From contig VWZP01010350.1 in assembly GCA_013396995.1 (NCBI GenBank), positions 802,806 to 866,805 of the forward strand: a DNA stretch of 64,000 bases. The letters are read 5' to 3'. The notes beneath the pieces are model-generated. The model did not search any database, was not told the origin of the DNA, and saw only the letters and a program-made list of their open reading frames with translations. The DNA is from Dicaeum eximium. Lineage: Eukaryota > Chordata > Aves > Passeriformes > Dicaeidae. Numbering within the stretch: the first letter of the stretch is position 1; the number at the start of each line of letters is the position of its first letter. A program made the translations under genes and the position numbers. Of this stretch, positions 53,460 to 63,288 are shown piece by piece.

Positions 53460-56419
53460 GCTTGCTATTTACAAACTTTATTTATAAACTCATTTTCATG
53501 CAAGTATAAAATACTAATTCCATGGACAAATACACATTTGTTCACCACTCTAAATTATTTACATTGTATTTGCATCTAATATTCAGAGAAGTGCAAAGTC
53601 CACAGTGACGTAAATAACAAGTTTTGTAAACTATTTCAGATGACAAGCTCTCGAAAGATATTAGTAACCATACGACAACATATTTTTTTTTGTATACTGC
53701 TGAAATCAAACATTTTTGTAGTAAAAGAACATACATTTCAGCTACATTCAAGTGAATATTTTATTACCATGTATTATGTCTTACAAACTTGAGTGGAGAT
53801 GAGCAAGAGCGCTACAGAACCATACCTTAACGCAAGAGGTGTATTGCATGGTATGTGCAGGCATAGCGAAGGAGAGAGGAGAACTGGAAAGAAAAACAAG
53901 GTAAGAAAACTTGTACAAAAATGGACAGTAATACTGACTAACACTGGGTTATAATCTTACTCATAACAGACCTGAAGGGCCAATAGAGATCCAATTCAGA
54001 AACACCTGTGCACTGTAGGTACAGTTTGGTGCAGATCAAGAGTGCACTAATACAGTCAACGTTGTACGCATAAGATAATGCACAAAATACGCTGATATGC
54101 ATATAAGCAACTAACTTGTTTACATTAAGTAGGGCAGCACAGTTGTAGTACTGCATCCTTGGCACTTGGTGATAGGACAACATGTATTTGGTTTAACTAA
54201 ATTCATAAACAGGATATATAATGGTTTGTAAGATGGAACACATACATTATCCCTTTCAACCTTCTGGTTTTACAGCATTTTTCTAATTTTCCAGTTCAAA
54301 TGCAAATATGACACACTAGCTAGATATGGAAGACGTTTCAGATGTTGGCTTAAAATGTCACCTTCAATAAAAAAAAAAAAAAGACAGAATTAAGGATTAA
54401 TTCAAATTATAGTAAGTGAATTTGTTACTATTGTTTTGTGCTGAAAACAAAATCTGAAACATGGGGGGAAAAAAGTGACCTTATAATAAAACCCACAATG
54501 TCTTTATGGGCTTTTTCTGAATAGTAACTGCTTCGTTAATGTCCCTTTCATATATGCTAATTTTACTTAAAATAACTGCTGAACTTATTAATCTGAAAGT
54601 TGAAACTGAGTAAGAAGTTTGGCCTAATGTATCACATCACACAGAATGGAAGAAAATATGCTCTTCTTCAAAGAAAGCATGTTTCAGCTATGAAAGGATT
54701 CCAATTTTAAGTGATTGTCCTTTATTAAACAATATTAACAACTATCTGGAGGGAGCTAATTTACTTTTGCCTGTTTCAAACAAACTGGCTAAATTGCCAT
54801 TTTACATTATATATAACAAATGTAATAAAATTGTTCTTAACATATAACCATGTAATACTTTAAAATTAACTGTTTAAAATATTTTACAGACATTTTATTA
54901 TATAGGAACTATACAACACACAACAGTATGAAATATTTTGAACATATACACATTTCTGTATTTTCACGTAGATTATTATTTTGCACCAAAGATTGGTGCC
55001 TGCAATTTTACAGTCCTCAGATAAAAGCAAAACAAAACCCCAGAATGTTTAGTGGATATGTTTACTTTGGGTTTTTTCCTGAAAATAAAACCTATTGCAA
55101 GGAGAATTTCTCTAATGATTTTTTCTTTCCCCAACTTCGTATTTTGCACAAAGCTTTTCAAATGTATCAACATACACAAGAAGAATAACCTCTCTGTTCT
55201 TTGCAGTGCAATTTGCCAGGGATAAAACTGAACCAAACTGACCCTTTCCCCACTATTAACATTGAAAATTGCAGTCAAAATAATGTCAGTGCCAATCACT
55301 ATTGAGACTCCCTTACCCCTTTTATTGAAAATGCAATCCTTTTCAATATCCATTTTCATGAAAATATTTGCATAGAGCAGCCTTGTATTATTTCTAAAGA
55401 ACATTATGAACATTTTAACACAAGATAAGGCACATGTTTTTCAGCATTAATAATCTAAAACTAATCCTGAGGATCTGCTCCTCCCCCTCAGCAAAATCTG
55501 CTTTTTTAATATACCCTGTATTACCTGAAGAAAGCAGAAAAGCAGTATAGAATAAACTCAAATTCTTTAGCTGAACTAAATTCAGAACATTAACAACTCC
55601 TGATAATAGTGTAACAAATCCACAGATGAATTAAGTCACTTCCTAAACAAACAATTGTTAGAGGGAAAGAAAAAAGACACAGCCAGTAGCACTGTTGATG
55701 TTAGCTAAAAGTTCACATACTAGAGATTACATTTATAGTGAGTTTTGCTAAAATAAGCTCCCATCAGAAACAAGGTAGCTAAATTGTGAGGCACTTAAGG
55801 TTGACATGAAAAGGAGGAATGCAAGGGGTCTGTTTCATAGAAAACCTGAAGTTGCATATCATATCCTTGTATTAAGCCTTCTATTAAAGTGCTAAAAATG
55901 GAGACTTAAAACAAAAGGATTCAAATATAAAATAAGTGATTACAGAGCTTAGTATGCATTAAAATTAAGTGCTTTTGATTCTCATGAATTTAGAGATTTT
56001 TAATAGTCTTTAAAAAATAAAGTCTGGAAATAATCCATGTGTGAATCACCTTCCTTGTGCCATCAATGCTATTTGTAAAGTGCCCAATTATTTTCTAAAC
56101 AACAAAACCATTTGCCTTATCTTATGTTGTATAGCATGACATAGTCTGTAGTATGTGTGTAATCCATACTGCAAGGACACAGTCAGCCTGATGGAAAACA
56201 GCACATGCATACTTTTAATCGGAAGATTTAATTCCACCTGTCATCCTAAAAAGTCAGGTCTTGAATTACATATCCACCCGTATATAGTGCAACCAACCTC
56301 ATATTCTCAACATGTAATTTAGCTGTAACAGTCTGATGCTCAAAGAGAGACGTATCAAAGCTTTTCCTCAGAGCAACCTGAGGCCCAGACAAAATCACAG
56401 ATGGAGCTCTAGATCTGAG
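53460..56419 (-). other. AHR: AHR 3' untranslated region (inferred)
   Basis: From the AHR stop codon leftward there are about 2.96 kb of AT-rich sequence with no recognised transposable element, ending at a good polyadenylation signal. Long AHR 3' UTRs of this order are usual in vertebrates. Shorter isoforms are possible because further AATAAA hexamers occur on the minus strand at 54894-54899 and 54721-54726. A 145-codon open frame inside it (54976-55413, same strand) shows no protein features and is treated as chance. The exact end is inferred from the signal, not from transcript data. Confidence 0.7.
53477..53482 (-). promoter_or_regulatory. AHR: Probable distal polyadenylation signal of AHR
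   Basis: The minus strand reads TATAAATAAAGTTTG, with AATAAA at 53482 down to 53477, followed by a CA-containing stretch (GCAAGCCACAA) about 20 bases downstream and then a GT-containing stretch. This is the standard layout of a cleavage and polyadenylation site and sits at the end of the repeat-free block 3' of the AHR stop codon. Confidence 0.6.
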
Positions 56420-56575
56420 TCACATAAATCCACTAGATGCCAAATCTGAGAAGGATCTGGGTTCTTTTGGATGATGAAGAGGCTGAAGATGTGTGGCAGT
56501 CTGTGCATTACTGATCACATCTAACTGAGAGGGATATGATTCATTTACATTTCCTCCATTGAAACCATTTTGGAA
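56420..56575 (-). CDS. AHR: AHR, last coding exon and stop codon
   Basis: The minus strand carries a polypyrimidine tract and acceptor (TTTTTTTTCTGCCAG) followed by 51 codons and TGA (stop at 56420-56422). The peptide begins FQNGFNGGNVNESYPSQL and continues with NAQTATHLQPLHHPKEPRSF, ending in DLASSGFM. The human C-terminus has the same plan (FQNG, NETYP, TATHLQPLHHP-type stretch, LTSSGFL), so identity is firm although this segment is too short and too split from its neighbours to stand out as a long ORF. It joins the previous exon in phase 0 (…GNK | FQNG…). It is a few residues longer than the mammalian exon because of extra residues near GFNGGN. The function of this extreme C-terminus is less well defined than the acidic and Q-rich parts. 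Confidence 0.95.
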   Translation of the reverse strand, partial: FQNGFNGGNVNESYPSQLDVISNAQTATHLQPLHHPKEPRSFSDLASSGFM

Positions 56576-59500
56576 CTGGCAGAAAAAAAAGAGAATATAA
56601 ATGGTTAGTATAGGAAACCAATTTATTTGTAAGTATTTAAAAATCCTGCTAAAAACACATTAGATGAAATAATCTTAAATACGTTGATTAGCTTTAATTG
56701 TTTTTTAATGATGATTAATGAGCATTTAATTTGCATTAAAATAGGGACTGGATCATCAGTGAATCTTACCCATGCTGAAGTCAATGGGAGCCCTAATTCT
56801 GGTTAAGAAATAATTCTATTATCTAAAGTGCAATAGAGTTTCTATTTCTAGAAAGTACAGTCTGAGAACTCTTAATTGTCACATCCAGCTGTTACATTTT
56901 TAAAGCAACCTATTTACATCTTTCCATGCCTGCAGTGGGATCCAGACATAACAGCTCCTCCAGGAATGCACATGCAGTCCTACCCATAAGCTGAAGCATA
57001 CTGTGTGCAATCCACTGGATAAAATGTTGCAGGGTGGGCTTTTTGACAATCTTCATACTGACAATGCCAAGAGCAATGAATGGCTTTCATCAGTCTTAAC
57101 ATAATTGTTCATAGGATTATTTTAATCACCTAATGTAATGCTTCCTGTCATGCTATGGACTTTATCTACAAAATACTCCATTTGGTCATGCAAAGAAAAT
57201 GCAACAAAGTATTTTAAACATTTCCATCATCTCTTTGGGAGTAGCTTATATCGTAGGTACTCATTCCTTCAAGGTTTGTCCTTAAGAACATGTCTTATAC
57301 ATTCATTCATCCATTCATCTATCAAATTATGCTGGGTGTTAGTTCTTTTTTCCTTCTACGCAAACATTGAAATTTGACTAACTCTGAACAATTCTTTTAG
57401 CTGTTTAACAACAAGATTATAGCCATGTGAATTATGTTTTTAATCAAAGCTGACACACTTTTAAGAGTATACACAAGGATTATTTCTGACAGAAGCAGGG
57501 TATTTCAATATTCTTCATTACTAAGATGCCATGCTCATTAAATTTTTTAGAATGCTCTCAGTATAGAACCAAGTACTTATGAAGGTTTCTCCTGCTTAAT
57601 AAAGGAATACTGATCCTAAACAAGCAGCCAAACGAGCACAGGCCTTTCTGTCCTTCTCCATCACTGAAAGTGATTTTAGACTACACTGGCTATGCTCCTA
57701 CCATAATTACAAGATAGGTAGAAAGTCAAGGCACATGACCACAACAGACCCTTCTGGCTTTCTAAATCTGTAGTCTTTTCATGGAGAAATCAGTGGGAGT
57801 TAGAAGTCTGAAGATACCAATCATGGCTTGTGTAGCAACATCTGTCCTCTCTCTGGACTCTAACCACTGGCAGGGATGTCAATGCTCTAAACCCAGCCAC
57901 CAAGACTGCCCTGCTTTGGTTTGGCTGTGTGAATGTGGGCTTAGGCAGCAGTATCCTATCTGCTTAGTCACATGAGGCTTCTGCTTATGCAGTGCTACTC
58001 AGCCCCACACAGCACAGGAATACCCTAACAAGAGAGGCTGAATTTTCCTCTGGACAACTTAAGTAAGAACAATTTTTCACAAAGCGGCCTTTGTTCATTT
58101 TTTTTACAACAAACTAAATGTCCTATTATTATTGCAGCACAGCATTCTAGTAATTATGAAGTAATAGACATAATTTTTTCAGAGGTGCTGTCTTAGCCAT
58201 TAAACTTTTTATAGATAGATGTGAAAAAAATGAAAGGAAGAAAATAAAAAAAATAGGGGTCAATAACAAAAATTATTAAGGAAGTGTAACAACAAAATAA
58301 TCTGCAAAATAAATGCAATTGAAACCAGCCATTAAAAATAAAGAAATGGAATTGTAAATGCGACGGCTGAGAAAACTGATGCATCACATTAGTACAGCTT
58401 TTGTGTAAAGAGCAATTCTTTGTTATTATAAAGACAAACTTGGATGGCCCTGGAGCTGCTCTGCAACCCTATTAAGAAGCACTCTGAAAGACTAAACACC
58501 GAGCACAGCCAGGCAAGGCACAGCCAAGTCGTGCTCAAGTTTGCACAGTGAAGTTTCTGAAAGTCACTTCATGCAATCTCAGCCCCGAGCACTCAGGGAG
58601 AAGCCATTCATCATGGTGAACTGTGCTATAATTTAGGTAAATTTCTCCAATTCTGCAATTGCATTCTTTTCAGCAGTAAAGCAGTTTTAAAAAGGGAATG
58701 TTTTGTACTTGTATTAAGTATGTAAAAAAATGGATATGTTCTAATTGCACTCCTCACCTTCATTTTGCATAGGTTAAATGCCAATTAATACTTTAATTCT
58801 TTAAAGGCTTATGCATGTGCATAAGTATTTGCAGGATCAGTACTTCAGAACATTAACTCATTGAGATATGACAAAAAAAAGAATCATGGCTCTGTACTTC
58901 AGCAGCATTAACAGAAATAAAGGGTACAACAGAAAGTACTTCAACAAAGGTTATTCAGAATCAGGAACTAGTAATTAAATTTTATTTCTTAATTAATTTT
59001 ACCAATGAAGAACAGTGTTTACATTGTACAACTGTAGTCTGTGCTACAGCCAGGATCCTCTCTTCTGTGGCTTTTATTGTGCATTCTCCTTGGTGAAAAA
59101 GGACCAGTGACTATAACTTTTTCCAACTCTTTTCTTCAGCAGTTAATTTGCACAGCAGCTTGAGGAACCAGCTGGCTTTCACTTATAGCAATACATAGAA
59201 ACTTTTTTTGCCGTAACGTGTATAGGAGTAAAACAGTTCATATTTCCTTAATTTTTATGATACTATAATCTAATACTTTCACTAATCCTAAAATCATTGA
59301 GAAATCTGAGTAGCTAGACAATACTCACACACCAAAAACTTTTTTTTTTGATCCTTACAACATATTTAATGAAAAGGGTGTGCCAAGCAAACTCAACTGC
59401 TCTCAAAAATGTCTATTAGCAAATTCCAAGAATTTGATCCATCTACTTTTCTTTTGCTTTTGTCAGGAAAATTAGTGGTAGGTACCACAGACTAGTTTAT

Positions 59501-59741
59501 TCATTCTTGATTAATACTGCCAAAGAGAGCTATCAGACTGCAGGTACATGCATATATAAACTTGACCAAATGCAACTCTCTTCACTCTAATGAACAAATA
59601 AAGCAGAGACATCCACACACTGCTAACCCATCCATTTCAAACTCAGCACTTCAGTCACGACAAACTGCCCCCCAGCAGTCCCCCAAAACAATATAAACCT
59701 GATTCAAAGTGCAAGCAATACAGCAATGCTGTTTACCATAC
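56576..59741 (-). other. AHR: AHR intron between the transactivation exon and the last coding exon
   Basis: This 3166-base intron is bounded by GTATGG and CTGCCAG on the minus strand. It is AT-rich and I see no transposable element in it. Two details: an (ATTC)n-type simple repeat near 57297-57325, and an AT-rich homeodomain-like cluster at 56705-56742 that includes the octamer ATTTGCAT at 56729-56736. No other exon was recognised. Confidence 0.85.
57297..57325. repeat. Short (ATTC)n-type repeat in AHR intron
   Basis: ACATTCATTCATCCATTCAT followed by CTATC, an imperfect tetranucleotide repeat. Confidence 0.7.
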
Positions 59742-60978
59742 CTTGTTCCCCAGTGTTTGTTGTTGTTGATTTGTCATCATAGGATCAAATTGCATCTGAT
59801 CCACGCAGCTGGGCTGAGCCTCCTGCGTGCAGGGGTACATAGAAACAGCGCCTGCATAGCATGTCTGAGGAGTCAGCATAACTGACTCAGAGTTTATCCC
59901 ACACTCAAGGTTTTCAGGGACTTGCTGCAAACAACTGAGAAAATCCTCAAAGTTGGAAGAAGTAGAGTAGGTTGATCCATCAAAACCCGCTGCAGGAAAA
60001 TCCATTTGAGCAAAATTTGAAAGCTGTGGCATCATCGCTGTGGGTTGCTTGTAAGGAACAAAGTCTTGCCTACACTCGTAAGGGGAAGTGTTAACTTCTG
60101 ATTTGTAAGAGAACTCAGATGTACTGGCATGCATGCCAGGGAACATGTATTGCTGGGGCTGCTGCTGTGAGCAGCTAAGAGGCATGCCAGAGCTCCAATT
60201 TGTGAACATCCCATTGACTTGCATATGTTTCATCTTTTGACAGACAAGCTGTTTCTGGTGCTGATGAAGTTGGTGTGGATCTAAGTCTTGCTGTACCATG
60301 CAACCTTCATTCTGGAGCAAGGACTGCTGCTGGTTACAGTCTGAATATAAGAAGTCAGATTTATTTAAGGAATCCTGAACATAAGTCAGGATTTCATCAG
60401 TTATGTTGATGTCCCCAATATCATCCACATCAGATAATTCAGTTTTAAAAAACTCCTCATCCTGCTGAATACACTTTAGATCTTCAAAGTCAATACCCAG
60501 ATTTTTCATGATACTGTACAAATCACTGCTTTTGTTATCCTGAAAGAGTGCTGCACTGTCTTCAGGAAGTGGAACAGTACTGTCCTGGGAACACTCCATC
60601 AGCTCCCGTTTGAGAATGTTGTGATTTCCAGCAGGTGGGAGACTGTCTGTCCAGCCACTGCTAACAACACCACCCAGTTCATCCCTACTGTCCGCAAAGA
60701 AGTTCCGCTCAAAAGAAAGTTTATGTGATGCCGGAGGGCAGAGATAAACAGACTCATCTTGCCTTAACATGACACCTAGGAGGGAGTTTGGATCCACAGA
60801 TTCATCATGTAGCGTTGCTTTGGCTCCTTTTCCCACTGTGCTTTTACTCTTGGGTTGAGAGGGGTCCATAAGGCTCAACATAGGGAAAGATACCTCATAC
60901 AACACAGCCTCACCCGTGGCAAACATGAAGGGCAACTTCATGTTACGCTTCCGTAGATGTTCTGCCCCTTCCTCATCT
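59742..60978 (-). CDS. AHR: AHR, large exon encoding the transactivation domain
   Basis: This 1237-base exon gives one base completing the Thr codon from the previous exon plus 412 codons. The acceptor is TTTATTTTCAG|A and the donor AAG|GTATGG, so it ends in phase 0. Exon residue 1 starts DEEGAEHLRKRN, the junction typical of AHR after PAS-B. Landmarks by exon residue: SLLGVMLRQDESVYL around 65-79; an acidic segment with SDLYSIMKNLGIDFEDLK at 151-168 and ITDEILTYVQDSL at 192-204; a modest Gln-rich segment from about 215 to 276 containing VCQKMKHMQVNGMF; a Ser/Thr/Pro-rich segment with NFEDFLSCLQQVPEN at 342-356; and MLTPQTCYAGAVSMYPC at 367-383. These are the acidic, Q-rich and P/S/T-rich activation subdomains that recruit coactivators. 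Length is close to that of mammals. No frameshift or stop is present. Reading past the donor gives only two residues and a stop, supporting the splice. Confidence 0.98.
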
Positions 60979-61759
60979 CTGAAAATAAAGCAGATATATA
61001 GCATGGTACTCCAGTACTAAACAGTTATTTGAATCTTTTTGTCCCCTGGAATTAACATAAAAAATGAACTATTCTATTTGCAGGCATTTTTCGAATTCCT
61101 ACCTATTCCAGCTCAACTTGGCTGAGTTAAACCAAGAGGCAGATTATGAAATAAGGAGCTTATGACTGTAATACCACATTTACATATTACATTTATAATT
61201 AAATCTAGACAGCATACACCATTTTCTGTGCATTATGGGGTGAAATTAAAATAAGTGGGCTTTGTTCCATGCATTAAGCTTTTCTTGGTATAGCGAGTAA
61301 ATCAATAGTTGAAGTATCTGGTTTTCTCCTTTTTACAGACTCCTTAGCAAAAATTATTTAATCTATTTAACAAGGCTGAATTCCATATTATGCAGAATTT
61401 AATTCAGCACTAAAATTCAGGTCTGAATTTCTTTGTTATTTGTTGCTCACACAACTGCAATTGGATTTCTCAGTTTTTGCTCATTGGGATTGAATAAAGT
61501 GGATGGAGTAACTTCATGTTTCTGCTGCTGACCTTGTTCTTTATAAGAAATCAATATGTCTAAAGTTTTATGCAAAAGGACTATGCCACAAGTTCTGAAA
61601 AATCAGAACTTTCTATGTTTGTTAGCAAACTGAAAGGATTTGGGGAATTTGGCATATAAAGGGTAATAATTTAAAAACAAAAATTCCTTTGTGAATATAA
61701 ACAGCCTCGAACTAGTTTTCAGTTTTGGAAGCATACTACTTTAGAAAAGGATGACTTAC
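60979..61759 (-). other. AHR: AHR intron between PAS-B exon and transactivation exon
   Basis: This 781-base intron has donor GTAAGT and acceptor TTTTCAG on the minus strand. It has no repeats or other features that I can name. Confidence 0.9.
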
Positions 61760-61901
61760 GTAAGAGGTCTTTGTGTGGCAATGATGTAATCTGGTCTTCC
61801 ATTTTTGTAGACAAGCCGTGCATTTGCCTGTACCCAGGCCCATCGATTTTCTTTGGTTAGAAGCCTAAATACAGTCATTCCACTCTCACCTGTCTTCATC
61901 A
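61760..61901 (-). CDS. AHR: AHR, exon encoding the end of the PAS-B ligand-binding domain (internal exon, partial gene)
   Basis: This is an internal exon of the aryl hydrocarbon receptor, a ligand-activated bHLH-PAS transcription factor that leaves an HSP90 complex on binding dioxins, PAHs or tryptophan derivatives, pairs with ARNT in the nucleus and drives CYP1A genes. On the minus strand the acceptor reads CTTACTCTTTAG and the donor AC|GTAAGT. The exon is 142 bases: two bases finishing a Met codon, 46 codons, then two bases of a Thr codon. The peptide contains MKTGESGMTVFRLL, NRWAWVQANARL and NGRPDYIIATQRPL, which align without gaps to the last strands of vertebrate AHR PAS-B. The codon at 61777-61779 (GCC, Ala) is the position known as chicken 380 / human 381 / mouse 375. 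In the bird it is probably the third from last coding exon. The preceding exon was searched for to the right and not found, so it lies past 64000. Confidence 0.97.
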
Positions 61902-62401
61902 CTAAAGAGTAAGCATACTGTTTACTGTCCAGCAAACAAATCATGAAAACCTGCATGTCATGAAAAAAATCCCATCTGTAGAAAAATTTTACAAATCTCA
62001 TGTCCTCAATCACCCAATTCAGTGGGGCACTTATGCATTCCCAGTGAATTAGGATGACTAATCACTTCAAGATGTCTAATTTACTCATAAAATAGAAGTC
62101 AAAACTGCAAGATATCTGCTACAAATTGGCAGCATTCTATATGGAGCTTTGCCCATTATTTCTTCCGCAGAAATTAATAAATACTAGAACATGTAAATCA
62201 CAAAATCCCAAGTCTCTCTTACTTTCAAAAAGTGACTATTACTTTAAGAAGTAGAAAACACATTCATTCTGAATGCAATTCTTTCACATTTTGACTGGTT
62301 TATGCAGATGTACATAAAAATCTTATGTTTCATTCCCACTACCACTAACAGTGCTTGATAAACATACTCAGTTTTCACAGTAAGTTTCCAAATTGGGTTT
62401 A

Positions 62402-62958
62402 TGTGGCCAGGTTTTGGTAGTGGTGGAGAGGGATACAGGGGTGGCTTCTCTGAGAAACTGCTAGAAGCTTCCTCCGTTTCCAGCAGAGCAAATCCCTAGA
62501 AGCTCCAAGGTGGACAGGCTGCTGGGCAAGACTGAGACAGCTAGAAATTGTGATAATGCCTCTGTGATAACATTTAAGGAAAAAAAAAGTTATTATGCAG
62601 ATATAATGATATAATGAACCCATGGCAGGCCAGTGCTGGAAGAGGGTCCCAGCAGAGGCTTGTAGACCCATGGAGAGAGGAGCCCATGCTGGAGAAGGTT
62701 TCCTGGTAGAAGGTGTTTTTACAGCATTATTTTACTTCTCATTATCCTGAACTGGTTTTGTTAGTAATCGACTCAATTAATATGCCCAGATTAAGTCTGT
62801 TTTGCCTGTGACAGTATTTTGATGACTGATCCCTCCTGTTCCTTACCTCAACCCATGAACCCTTCATCCTATTTTTCTCTCCCTTGTCCAGTTGTGGAAG
62901 GCAGAGATAGAGAGGCTCTGGTGGGTGCCTAACATGCAGCCAGGGTCAACCCACTACA
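62402..62958 (+). mobile_element. Avian endogenous retrovirus LTR, shortened, antisense inside the AHR intron
   Basis: The segment begins TGTGGCCAGGTTTTGGTAG and ends CCAGGGTCAACCCACTACA, so it has TG…CA ends. The right part (TGTTTTTACAG…, CATTATCCT…, TCTGTTTTGCCTGTGACAG…, GGTCAACCCACTACA) is a pattern I recognise from a very common avian ERV LTR. The middle holds two degraded copies of a roughly 48-base unit starting CCCATGG at 62619 and 62667; in full-length members this unit is repeated more times, so this copy is shorter than its family. The plus orientation is supported by the primer-binding-site-like sequence just 3' of the CA end. Retroviral family naming is not attempted. Confidence 0.8.
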
Positions 62959-63288
62959 GTCGTTTTGGTGCTGAAACCCAGCATCATGAGGATTTTGAGA
63001 TAAGGATGGTAACCAGGAGAGGTAACAGGCAAAATGAGAACTGAACAATGTTAGAGAGTAGAATTATCATGGGGAAATTTTGTTGTAATTATGGTGAAGG
63101 GACAGAGGGTGGATTTTGTGCAAATTGCCCAATTTTGTTCTGTGTTGTGATGAAGTTATCTTGGTTTTTGTGTGGGGAGCTTTAGTTTATTTTGGCTGGT
63201 TTTGTTGTTCTAAGTGAAGGTTGTGTGATGAATGTGGATTTTAAAGATAATTCTTAAATATGTGATTCACAGAGGCGAGGGGCGGAAG
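62959..63288 (+). mobile_element. ERV leader remnant ending in a polypurine-like tract; coding genes absent
   Basis: After the LTR come the primer-binding-like site, a leader-like stretch, and at 63271-63288 the purine-rich AGAGGCGAGGGGCGGAAG, which resembles the polypurine tract that precedes the 3' LTR in this type of avian ERV. No gag, pro, pol or env reading frame lies between, and no second LTR follows. The copy therefore looks like a provirus with its interior and 3' LTR lost, or a non-autonomous derivative. The right boundary is uncertain. Confidence 0.5.
62966..62986 (+). other. Degenerate retroviral primer-binding site, tRNA-Phe-like
   Basis: Seven bases after the LTR end the sequence reads TGGTGCTGAAACCCAGCATC, close to the complement of the tRNA-Phe 3' end (TGGTGCCGAAACCCGGGATC), with about three differences over 20 bases. 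This is where reverse transcription would have been primed. The match is by eye, and the sequence is also partly self-complementary (TGCTG…CAGCA), which weakens the case a little. Confidence 0.55.

Noticed and set aside
54976..55413. 145-codon open frame on the minus strand
   Set aside because: It lies in the AHR 3' UTR, is rich in Ile/Phe/Lys as expected from AT-rich DNA, and has no motif or splice signals of its own.
60032..60214. 60-codon frame overlapping the AHR exon in another frame on the same strand
   Set aside because: Shadow of the AHR coding frame.
61902..62013. Extension of the AHR exon frame upstream to an ATG (MIEDMRFVKFF…)
   Set aside because: This is intron read-through: the acceptor CTTACTCTTTAG at 61902 fits, and the extension does not resemble AHR, which has a CAESHIRM-type sequence before MKTGESG.
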